Shown: positions 18,206 to 25,287 of the stretch, in pieces
Numbering within the stretch: position 1 is the stretch's first letter
Layout of the letters: each line of letters opens with the position of its first letter
Assembly: GCF_900169305.1 (NCBI RefSeq)
Contig: NZ_FWDP01000004.1
Coordinates: 1,054,001 to 1,118,000, forward strand
DNA from: Marinilactibacillus piezotolerans
GTDB taxonomy: Bacteria > Bacillota > Bacilli > Lactobacillales > Carnobacteriaceae_A
DNA: 64,000 nt
Direction: 5' to 3'
The notes under the pieces: model-generated
What the model saw: the letters and a program-made list of their open reading frames with translations, nothing else
Database searches by the model: none
What the model was told of the DNA's origin: nothing
Program-made: the position numbers and the translations under genes

Positions 18206-19156
18206 TTAATTGTATTTAATCCGCGGATCAACTACTGCGTACATAATATCGACCAATAGGTTCGCAGCCAGTACAACAACAGCTGACAAGATGGTTACGG
18301 CCATCAGAATCGGATAGTCCCTTTGCTGAATTGCAGTAATCGTCAAGCGTCCAAGTCCCGGCCACTGGAAAATCTGTTCTGTTACAATAGCTCCGCCGAC
18401 TAGTCTGGGTAAGTCTGTCCCAATGACGGTAATAACCGGGATCAAAGCATTTCGCAATCCATGCTTCGATAAAATCGTTTTCTCCGCCAAACCTTTAGCA
18501 GTAGCTGTTCGCATATAATTTTCTCCATATACCTGAATCATTGTCGAGCGCATGTACCGGGCCATATTAGCAATGTAAAAAGCAGATAAGACAAATACCG
18601 GTAAAACTAAATGATGAACCACTTCAAAAAATCCGCCGCTGCTGCCCAATTCGATCATCCCGCCAGTCGGGAACCAGCCGAGTTGTACAGCAAAAATATA
18701 AATCAGTCCTAATCCTAAGAAAAAGTTTGGAATCGACACACCGACGAATGAGCCGCCTGTCAACAGATTATCAATCCATGTTCCCTGCTTTCTGGCACTG
18801 ATGATTCCAAGTGGAATCGCAACGATATAAGAAAACAGCAACGTAGATCCCATCAGAATAACCGTCGGAACCAGTCTAGATACTACAATCGGCAATACAG
18901 CATATCTAGTAGAAAATGAATTCCCGAAGTCTAGTGTCAAAGCTCTGCCCAACCAGCTGATATACTGGATCGGCAATGGCTGGTCCAATCCCAGCGCTCT
19001 TTCAGTTGCAGCAATCTGTTCAGCTGTCGCATCTGGTGTTACATATAATTCGGCTGGATTACCTGGAGTCAAGTTCACCATCAAGAATGCTCCAATTGAA
19101 ATCATAAATAATACCGGTATCGCTGTAATCAGCCGTTTAGCAATATATTTTTGCAT
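18206..19156 (-). CDS. dppB: Peptide ABC transporter permease (DppB/OppB)
   Basis: A 316-residue permease starting MQKYIAKRLITAIPVLFMIS, the standard DppB/OppB N-terminus, with LTPGNPAELY in the first periplasmic-side loop and the EAA loop around TATAKGLAEKTILSKHGLRN. Forms the channel with DppC. First transporter gene after the two M20 amidohydrolases (57-nt gap). Confidence 0.92.
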   Translation of the reverse strand: MQKYIAKRLITAIPVLFMISIGAFLMVNLTPGNPAELYVTPDATAEQIAATERALGLDQPLPIQYISWLGRALTLDFGNSFSTRYAVLPIVVSRLVPTVILMGSTLLFSYIVAIPLGIISARKQGTWIDNLLTGGSFVGVSIPNFFLGLGLIYIFAVQLGWFPTGGMIELGSSGGFFEVVHHLVLPVFVLSAFYIANMARYMRSTMIQVYGENYMRTATAKGLAEKTILSKHGLRNALIPVITVIGTDLPRLVGGAIVTEQIFQWPGLGRLTITAIQQRDYPILMAVTILSAVVVLAANLLVDIMYAVVDPRIKYN

Positions 19157-19212
19157 AGTTTCCTCCCCTTTTCTTGCACTTTACGTTGATCGTGTACTCT
19201 AGCAGCTGCCGT

Positions 19213-20397
19213 CTAGTTTAAATATTCATCGACAATCGCTAAAAACACTTCCCCTGATCTTAGTAAAGATTGTTCATGAATGACGAACCGCGGATGATGA
19301 TGAGGATAAGGTGCATCGTCTTCTGGAAATTTCGCTCCAACTCTCAAGAAAGCACCCGGCTTTTCCTTTAAGTAGTACGCAAAATCCTCTCCCCCCATAG
19401 CGCCTTCTACTTCCTCAATCTCATCTTCTCCAAAGACGGTTAAGAATTTTTCTTTCAATTTGTTCACTTCTGCGGCATCATTTTGGATTGATGGATAACC
19501 TCTTACATAATCAATATCCAGCGTGGCGTCAAATGCTTCTGCAATACCGCTGCTGACGGACTTCAGTTTACTTTCGATCATATCCTGAATATCTCCATGC
19601 ATCGTTCGAACGGTTCCATTGATTTCTGCTGAATCGGCAATAATATTATAGGCTTCTCCGCCGGCATTGAAGCCTGCGAAAGTCAATACGGCCGGCTTGA
19701 CAGGATCTGTCAATCGACTGACCACCTGCTGCAAGCCCGCTATGATCTGTGCTCCAATTGTCAAAGCATCATGAGTGTCATGCGGTGCCGCACCATGTCC
19801 GCCTTTCCCTTGGACCTTCATCGTAAATGTATCCGAATTTGCCGAGCCAAAACTATAGTTGTATAATACTTTTCCTAGTTCCTGTTCTGCTCCTAAGTGA
19901 ATCCCAAAGACATAATCAACACCATCCAGCGCACCCTCTTCTACCATTGACTTGGCTCCGCCAGGCAATAATTCTTCAGCATGCTGATGCAGCAATACAA
20001 CATTCCCTTTCAGCTCATCTTTATGCTGTGCGAGAATCTTAGCGGCACTCAACAGCGATGCGGTATGTCCATCATGTCCGCAAGCGTGCATAATCCCTTC
20101 GTTTTTAGATTTAAACGGAACATCCGCTGCTTCTTTGACTCTTAACGCATCAAAGTCTGCTCTTAAGGCGACTGTCGGTCCAGGTTGCCCACCTTTGATC
20201 GTTCCAACAATTCCGTAACCATTTCCGACATTCGTTCGAATCTCATCGACTCCAAAAGATTTTAATTTTTCTTCAATGAATTTTGCCGTTTCTTTTTCTT
20301 CAAAGGAAGGTTCTGGATGCTCATGTAAATATCTTCTCCAGCTGACGGTTTCATCAAAATTCTGTTTTAGTTCTTCTGCCCATGATTGGTATGCCAT
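19213..20397 (-). CDS. M20 amidohydrolase (AmhX/hippurate hydrolase type), copy 2
   Basis: A 394-residue M20D amidohydrolase. Landmarks: RRYLHEHPEPSFEEKETAKFI, ADFDALRVKE, MHACGHDGHTASLL (metal-binding Cys and His), HQHAEELLPGGAKSM and the C-terminal AMGGEDFAYYLKEKPG. These enzymes cleave N-acyl or aminoacyl amide bonds; well-studied members process N-acetyl amino acids, hippurate or indole-acetyl conjugates. Cytoplasmic, no signal. It is a close paralog of the next gene and shares the operon with the Dpp transporter, suggesting that imported acyl- or aminoacyl compounds are the substrates. Confidence 0.88.
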   Translation of the reverse strand: MAYQSWAEELKQNFDETVSWRRYLHEHPEPSFEEKETAKFIEEKLKSFGVDEIRTNVGNGYGIVGTIKGGQPGPTVALRADFDALRVKEAADVPFKSKNEGIMHACGHDGHTASLLSAAKILAQHKDELKGNVVLLHQHAEELLPGGAKSMVEEGALDGVDYVFGIHLGAEQELGKVLYNYSFGSANSDTFTMKVQGKGGHGAAPHDTHDALTIGAQIIAGLQQVVSRLTDPVKPAVLTFAGFNAGGEAYNIIADSAEINGTVRTMHGDIQDMIESKLKSVSSGIAEAFDATLDIDYVRGYPSIQNDAAEVNKLKEKFLTVFGEDEIEEVEGAMGGEDFAYYLKEKPGAFLRVGAKFPEDDAPYPHHHPRFVIHEQSLLRSGEVFLAIVDEYLN

Positions 20398-20460
20398 GAT
20401 CCTTCTCCTTCTTTCTCCCTTATTTTGTTTATCGCTGTGAAGTCTGTGTCCGTTAGCTGT

Positions 20461-21684
20461 CTATCCGACGGTCACGGAAGCTTCTGCTTTGCTGGTTTCT
20501 TTTTCCGTTAAATAATGATCAATAATCGATAAGAAACATTTTCCTCCAAGCAGCAAAGCTCGTTCATCGAAATCAAATTTAGGATGATGATGAGGATATA
20601 CGATCCCTTTTTCTGCGTTTCCGGAATTTACAAAGAAGAAAGATCCCGGTTTTTCTTGCAGGAAGTATGCGAAATCTTCTCCACCCATACGAAGGGGTGT
20701 TTCTTCTACCGTCTCTTCACCAAACGTCTCAGTAAACAAGTCAGCAATCAAAGCTGTTTCAGCTTCATGATTATAGAGAGCAGGATATCCTCTCGTGTAT
20801 TGAACTTCGCAAGTTGCATCGTGCGCTTCACAGATTTGCTTAGTCATCGTAGAAATTTTTTCTTCTATTAAATCTCTCACTTCAGGCGCAAATGTTCGAA
20901 CCGTCCCTTTTAGTAAAGCTGTGTCCGCAATAACGTTGTTTGCACCATCGCCCGCTTTGAATGTTGAAAAAGTCAACACTCCTGACTTCTTAGGATCTTT
21001 CTGCCGGCTGATGATCGACTGCAGTTGGTTCACGACATAGGAAGCCACTACGACAGAGTCAACAGTTGCATGCGGATAAGCAGCATGTCCGCCTTTTCCC
21101 TGAATCTTGATTTCAAAAAAGTCTGGTGCTGCCATTGCATACCCTGAACAGTAAGTAACTTTCCCATATTCCAAAGGGGATCTTAAATGCAGTCCGTAAA
21201 TATAATCTACATCCTCTAATACGCCTGCATCGACCATTGACTTTCCGCCGCCTGGAAGCACTTCTTCTGCGTGCTGGAAAATAAATTTCACTGTTCCTGA
21301 CAGTTCAGCTTCATACTGTTTCATTACTTTTGCAACACTTAGTAATCCAGCTGTATGTCCGTCATGTCCGCAAGCATGCATGACACCGGGATTTTTAGAA
21401 GCAAAAGGCAATCCTGTTTCTTCATGAATCCTTAAGGCATCAAAGTCAGCACGAAATCCAATCACTGGACCCGGCTTTGATCCTCTTAAGTAAGCAACGA
21501 TTCCTCCGCCGCCTACACCTTCTTCGATTTCTTCATAACCAAATGATTTTAATTTCTCTGCAATAAAAGCTCTTGTATTCCATTCTTCAAATGAAGGTTC
21601 TGGATGCTCATGTAAATGTCTTCTCCATGAAATAGTGGTTTCAACATTCTCTACTAGCGCTTTTTCCCAATTTTCGTATCCCAT
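20461..21684 (-). CDS. M20 amidohydrolase (AmhX/hippurate hydrolase type), copy 1
   Basis: A 407-residue paralog of the following gene, with the same landmarks: RRHLHEHPEPSFEEWNTRAFI, ADFDALRIHEE, MHACGHDGHTAGLL, FQHAEEVLPGGGKSM and LRMGGEDFAYFLQEKPG. First gene of the amidohydrolase-dpp operon. RBS AAGGAGCGAGTGAAGA. It lies directly downstream of a promoter with a CodY-like box, so expression is probably held down when branched-chain amino acids and GTP are plentiful (inference). Confidence 0.88.
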   Translation of the reverse strand: MGYENWEKALVENVETTISWRRHLHEHPEPSFEEWNTRAFIAEKLKSFGYEEIEEGVGGGGIVAYLRGSKPGPVIGFRADFDALRIHEETGLPFASKNPGVMHACGHDGHTAGLLSVAKVMKQYEAELSGTVKFIFQHAEEVLPGGGKSMVDAGVLEDVDYIYGLHLRSPLEYGKVTYCSGYAMAAPDFFEIKIQGKGGHAAYPHATVDSVVVASYVVNQLQSIISRQKDPKKSGVLTFSTFKAGDGANNVIADTALLKGTVRTFAPEVRDLIEEKISTMTKQICEAHDATCEVQYTRGYPALYNHEAETALIADLFTETFGEETVEETPLRMGGEDFAYFLQEKPGSFFFVNSGNAEKGIVYPHHHPKFDFDERALLLGGKCFLSIIDHYLTEKETSKAEASVTVG

Positions 21685-21710
21685 TCTTCACTCGCTCCTT
21701 CATTTTGTTG

Positions 21711-21725
21711 AATGTTCTGAATATT
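21711..21725 (-). promoter_or_regulatory. Candidate CodY box in the leader of the peptide operon
   Basis: Minus strand AATATTCAGAACATT matches the CodY consensus AATTTTCWGAAAATT at 13 of 15 positions. It lies between the predicted transcription start (about 21755) and the first gene, where binding would act as a roadblock. CodY classically controls peptide and amino acid uptake in Firmicutes. Confidence 0.6.
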
Positions 21726-21761
21726 TTCAGCAATTAACCATCTTTTTCTAATGTTTTTCAA

Positions 21762-21790
21762 ATTTTATATGTATTAAATGAAAAAGTCAA
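21762..21790 (-). promoter_or_regulatory. Promoter of the amidohydrolase-dpp operon
   Basis: Minus strand -35 TTGACT (21785-21790), spacer of exactly 17 nt, -10 TAAAAT (21762-21767), about 80 nt upstream of the first start codon. The 566-nt space between this operon and the plus-strand gene at 22251 is otherwise AT-rich; it also holds a possible 44-codon ORF and an 18-bp palindrome. Confidence 0.65.
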
Positions 21791-22002
21791 TGTAAATTGT
21801 CAGTAAATATAATATTTATTTCTCATACTTCGTCCTTTATAATATTCGTTTTTAATTCTAAGCGATTTGGAATCGATTGCACTATTTTGTGTCTATTTTG
21901 TGAACGATAAATTACTTTACCTGGTATGGTTAGCTAATAAAAATGAATGTTATAAAAAAATAATATCAAACATGATGATTATGACTTTTCAGGTGGTAAT
22001 TT

Positions 22003-22137
22003 ATGCAATTTGTTGAGAATATTCTCTTAAATATACAATTAGAGATTTATAATTTTTTAATATCACTCTTCTGTTTGGGAACTCTTGTCCAAATTATGAA
22101 TGTTATTTCTTATAGTTCTTTCATTTATTCTACTTGA
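22003..22137 (+). CDS. Possible small hydrophobic protein (44 aa)
   Basis: A 44-codon frame beginning MQFVENILLNIQLEIYNFL with AGGTGG 6 nt before the ATG. The middle (FLISLFCLGTLVQIMNVIS) could form one membrane segment. It ends at a TGA embedded in the TTGACA hexamer upstream of the next gene. No family is recognised. The AT-rich context makes a chance frame quite possible; the well-placed ribosome site is the main reason to list it. Confidence 0.3.
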   Translation: MQFVENILLNIQLEIYNFLISLFCLGTLVQIMNVISYSSFIYST

Positions 22138-22162
22138 CATTTACAAGTGAGTAAACTCACTT
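22134..22162 (+). promoter_or_regulatory. TTGACA with 18-bp palindromic operator
   Basis: TTGACA (22134-22139) is followed at 22145-22162 by AAGTGAGTAAACTCACTT, an inverted repeat of 8-bp arms around a 2-nt centre. Palindromes of this kind resemble TetR-family operators. No TetR gene lies in the window. The -10 element is not clear: TATTAT at 22163-22168 is 23 nt from TTGACA, too far for a normal spacer. Confidence 0.45.
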
Positions 22163-22250
22163 TATTATTATAGTATCTTATGTTCTGAAAAGGGAAATAC
22201 GTTAAATATATTCAACAGGAATTCAGTGTAATTCTTTTAGGAGTGAGTAA

Positions 22251-22601
22251 ATGAAAGAAAGTCCACAATATCAAGAAGCAATTGCATTCGCAAAGACGTT
22301 GGGAATGACTGAAAGAGAATATCTTACTTATCTGCATGAAAAGAGTCAATCTGTTAAGTCCGTCATGTTGAACGATAGCGAAGGGTTCAAAATCTTTTTA
22401 AAAGAATTCCATACAGTGCTGGATGATTTAACAGTCTGTACTAAAGCAGATGAGACAAAAGCGGCAAAAAAAGAACGATCTATGGAAGCGGCAGCTGATT
22501 TGTTGCAGAAAGTCAGTTCAGATCCAATGCTATTGGTTCAAATGTATGAACACTATCAGTATGATGCAGACGACGGCTCAAATCCTTTAGTTAAACCATA
22601 A
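22251..22601 (+). CDS. Small helical protein of unknown function
   Basis: A 116-residue soluble, mostly helical protein with RBS TTAGGAGTGAGTAA directly before the ATG. No family is recognised with confidence. The sequence has two helical halves, AIAFAKTLGMTEREYLTYLHE and MEAAADLLQKVSSDPMLLVQMYEHY, separated by a Lys-rich segment (KADETKAAKKER). No signal peptide or membrane segment. It follows a candidate palindromic operator and ends at a terminator shared with the convergent sirtuin gene, so it is an independent unit. Confidence 0.75.
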   Translation: MKESPQYQEAIAFAKTLGMTEREYLTYLHEKSQSVKSVMLNDSEGFKIFLKEFHTVLDDLTVCTKADETKAAKKERSMEAAADLLQKVSSDPMLLVQMYEHYQYDADDGSNPLVKP

Positions 22602-22663
22602 AAAAACCACACTTTGATGATTCAGACAATGTTCTGAGCCAGCAAAATGTGGTTTTCTTTTTT
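22601..22663. terminator. Bidirectional terminator
   Basis: Stem AAAACCACA..TTTG / CAAAATGTGGTTTT with A-run left and T-run right, between the convergent 22251 gene and the sirtuin gene; it touches both stop codons. Confidence 0.8.
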
Positions 22664-23387
22664 AAAGCTTGCTTAAGGTCTCTCCTACTTTCCCTTTAAT
22701 GAAGAGGTCTACTTCTAATGCTTTCGTATCGATCGCCTCTTGGTTGATCACAACAACCCTTTTGCCATTAAAATGATAAATAAGGTTTTTTGCCGGATTA
22801 ACGGTTAGAGACGTGCCGGCAATAATCAGCAGATCTGCTGCTTGAATCGCTTTTTTACTTCTGTCCATTACTTTTCTATCTGGATTTTCCCGGAAATAGA
22901 CAACAGACGGACGGACGATACCATTGTCGATCGGGCATCTTGGAACATTCTGCTCATCTCTTTGAACTTCTTCTGGCAGGTATTCACGAAGACACTTCAT
23001 ACAGTACCAAGTACGATTATGCCCGTGCAGCTCCTGAACAGAGCGATGTCCAGCTTTCTGATGCAGCCCATCGACATTCTGAGTAATTACGCGAATATCT
23101 TTTCCGTTCTGTTCCATTGCAGCCAGTACTTGATGTGCTGCATTGGGCTCAGGAGGTTTTTGCTCCGGTTTAGGTCGATTAAAAAAGGCTTCAGGATGTT
23201 CCATAATATACTTTATGTTCATCACTTTTTTAGGATCAAGCTGTTGTTTCTCTAATTTTGTATATCGTCCTTCTCTAGAACGGTAATCAGGCAGTCCGCT
23301 TTCAGTTGACACACCTGCACCGCCAAAAAACACGATAATTTTCGCTTCATCTATATATGCTTTTAATTGCTTGATCTGAGGATCCAT
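22662..23387 (-). CDS. Sir2-family NAD-dependent protein deacylase
   Basis: A 241-residue sirtuin starting MDPQIKQLKAYIDEAK; a 19-codon upstream extension is open, but AAAGGGG lies 5 nt before the chosen ATG. NAD-binding motifs GGAGVSTESGLPDYRS and TQNVDGLHQKAGH (catalytic His) are present. The zinc module has CMKC, then RCPID where a second CxxC pair is normal: the fourth cysteine is replaced by Asp. The later GTSLTVNPA motif is intact. Acts in the cytoplasm removing acetyl or other acyl groups from lysines. Stands alone next to ssrA. Confidence 0.88.
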   Translation of the reverse strand: MDPQIKQLKAYIDEAKIIVFFGGAGVSTESGLPDYRSREGRYTKLEKQQLDPKKVMNIKYIMEHPEAFFNRPKPEQKPPEPNAAHQVLAAMEQNGKDIRVITQNVDGLHQKAGHRSVQELHGHNRTWYCMKCLREYLPEEVQRDEQNVPRCPIDNGIVRPSVVYFRENPDRKVMDRSKKAIQAADLLIIAGTSLTVNPAKNLIYHFNGKRVVVINQEAIDTKALEVDLFIKGKVGETLSKL

Positions 23388-23492
23388 CTTTTTCCCCTTT
23401 CTGTCGTTCGCTTCTATTATAACAACCTTAATAGATTCCTGCATTATTCTCAGCTTAAATAAGCGAACAGACTTTCATTTTTTGATAAAGTG

Positions 23493-23501
23493 TGCTATAC
23501 T
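23493..23501 (+). promoter_or_regulatory. Extended -10 promoter of ssrA
   Basis: TGCTATACT: an extended -10 (TG at 23493-23494, TATACT at 23496-23501). The -35 region 17 nt upstream (TTTCAT) is weak, as expected for an extended -10 promoter. A leader of about 50 nt precedes the mature tmRNA. Confidence 0.55.
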
Positions 23502-23557
23502 ATTTAATAGAAATGATAGAGTTATTCTATGATTTCCAACTTAGTTTTATCTATATC

Positions 23558-23924
23558 GGGGTTGTTACGGATTCGACAGGCATAGATTGAGCTTGAGTTG
23601 CGTTCCGCAGGCGGCGGCTGCGTACCAACGTCACAGTTAAATATAACTGCTAAAAACAATAATAACACTTACGCTTTAGCTGCGTAATAACAGCTAATTA
23701 GCGTGATCCGAACTGGCATCGCCCACGTGTCACGTTTGGGTCCTATAATTAAGTGGGATACGCCAAAGCTTTCCGTCTGTAAGCTTTGGAAGAGATTACC
23801 AGACTAGCGACGCATGATGCCTGTTATACGGCTAGTGCAGAGCGAACTCTTAATCGTATAACTATGAACGTAGAGGCTTAAGTGCCAATGTGTCTGGACA
23901 GGGGTTCGACTCCCCTCAACTCCA
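23558..23924 (+). ncRNA. ssrA: Transfer-messenger RNA (tmRNA)
   Basis: About 367 nt. The tRNA-like ends are clear: 5' GGGGTTGTTACGGATTCGAC and 3' GGGGTTCGACTCCCCTCAACTCCA, with acceptor stem GGGGTTG/CAACTCC and encoded CCA. The tag frame begins with the resume codon GCT at 23649 and reads AKNNNNTYALAA before TAA (23685-23687), ending in the ALAA degron recognised by ClpXP. It rescues stalled ribosomes together with SmpB, whose gene lies 20 kb away on the other strand. Its 3' end is next to an integrase gene and is the likely integration site of the element that follows. Confidence 0.97.
23901..23924 (+). other. Probable attachment site (attL) in the ssrA 3' end
   Basis: The T-arm and acceptor end of ssrA (GGGGTTCGACTCCCCTCA..., ending with CCA) is a common target of tyrosine integrases. 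The frameshifted integrase gene lies 125 nt downstream, reading toward this site. No second copy of this sequence was found by eye in the rest of the window, so the other end is unplaced. Confidence 0.55.
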
Positions 23925-23949
23925 TAAAGAAAAAGTTATAAGAAGAAAC

Positions 23950-23996
23950 AAGCCTGTAAACGCCGAAAATATAGCATTTACAGGCTTTTCTTTTTT
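23950..23996 (+). terminator. Rho-independent terminator after ssrA
   Basis: Stem AAGCCTGTAAA / TTTACAGGCTT with a long T-run (23987-23996) on the plus strand. It lies beyond the presumed attL, so the element or a rearranged flank supplies it. Confidence 0.85.
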
Positions 23997-24049
23997 GTGG
24001 TGAGACGTTATTTAAATATATGAGGGGGAGTAAAAAGGGGAGCAAGAAA

Positions 24050-25175
24050 TTAAAAATCAATATGATTGGAAAAACGTTCAGCAAAATCGTCTCTCTGAGC
24101 TTTTGTAAGGTGGGTATAGGTGTTTTGTGTAGTAGAGATATCGAAGTGTCCTAAGCGTCGTTGAATCTCTTCCATTGAAGCACCAGCTTCATAAAGAAGA
24201 GTGGCATGTGTATGCCTTAATTTATGAACGGGTATAGGATCAAGACCAGCTTTTTCAGCTGTACTTCTTAACCATTTGCGAGGTTTGGAAGGTGAGAGCC
24301 ATTTTCCGTACTCACTGACGAATACCCACTTATAAGGATTGTGTTCTCTCCATTCTAGTAATAGTTCGAGTGTCCTTATTATCTATAGTAGTCATTCGCT
24401 TACTCGTATAGTTTTTAGGTTCTTTCAAATAGAGCTCTGTTTTATTATTTGATCCAGCAACTGTACGTCTGCTGATAGCTTTATCTACTCTAATCATGTA
24501 ATTAACAGGGTCAACGTCTTCCCAAGTTAACGCTAAAGCTTCTCCTTTTCTTAATCCAGTAAAAGCAAGCAATCTAAGCAAAGCTTTAGCTTGTAAGTTA
24601 TCAGAATCGTCGAGGACATCCATAAATTGCTTTAATTCTTCTGTTTCATAAAAAGTTTTAGTTGCTGCTTTTTTAGGTTTTCTAGGTTTAGAAACAAGTT
24701 CACAGGGATTAGAGAGAATAATTTGTTGTTTCCTAGCATGATGGAAGACCCGACTCATTTCATCCAGCCATTTGCTGGCATTGGAAAAGGCGCTCCATTC
24801 GTTCACCTGCTTCTGGATCATGTTAGCGTCTATTTTGCTAATTAGATAAGACCCGAATTCTGGAAGAATTCTATTGTTAAACATACCATCATTCTTTAAT
24901 AGCGTCGACTCAGCAACAGTATTTTTGTATGAATCTCTCCATGACTCATATACATCTTCGAAAGTCATTTCTTTTTTATCTTTCACTTCATAGTATGTTT
25001 TATTAGCGACTTGTGCTTGAATTCGTTTTAAGACTATATTGGCTTCCCGTTTCGTTTTAAAGCCTTGTCTAGTAGTCTTGGATTTCTTTCCAGTCAAAGG
25101 GTGTACACCAGTATAGACTGTAAACTTAAAAGCTGTTTCACCATTTTTCTTTTTGTATTTCTGTATTTCAGCCAT
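24050..25175 (-). pseudogene. int: Tyrosine recombinase/phage integrase, one-base frameshift
   Basis: The first part reads MAEIQKYKKKNGETAFKFTVYTGV (AP2-like arm-binding domain), then an SAM-like core-binding domain and the catalytic domain start with TGLRKGEALALTWEDVD (first catalytic Arg). After KRMTTIDNK the frame shifts and ends early. Removing one G of AAGGACAC near 24373 restores TLELLLEWREHNPYKWVF and, later, HKLRHTHATLLYEAGAS, LGHFDISTTQNTYTHL with the His, Arg and Tyr residues. The total span is one base more than 375 codons, confirming a single insertion. GAGGTG is placed for the MAEIQ start. Either a recent mutation or a sequencing error. Confidence 0.88.
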
Positions 25176-25210
25176 TTTCATTCACCTCACATATGTTATA
25201 ATAGGTACAC

Positions 25211-25281
25211 AAAAGAGACCTACGCTGTAGGCTTCTTTTCACTAACACACCTAATCTTCTTGGCGGGAGGGTAGGTGTGTT
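25211..25281. terminator. Two hairpins between int and res
   Basis: First: AAAAGAGACCTAC-GCT-GTAGGCTTCTTTT (25211-25239), symmetric with A- and T-runs and able to stop the res transcript. Second: AACACACCTA...TAGGTGTGTTTTTT (about 25244-25282), with a T-run on the plus strand. Confidence 0.6.
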
Positions 25282-25287
25282 TTTTAT

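Noticed and set aside
23878-24084. Minus-strand ORF over the ssrA end
   Set aside because: It crosses the tRNA-like domain of tmRNA and the terminator; no ribosome site.
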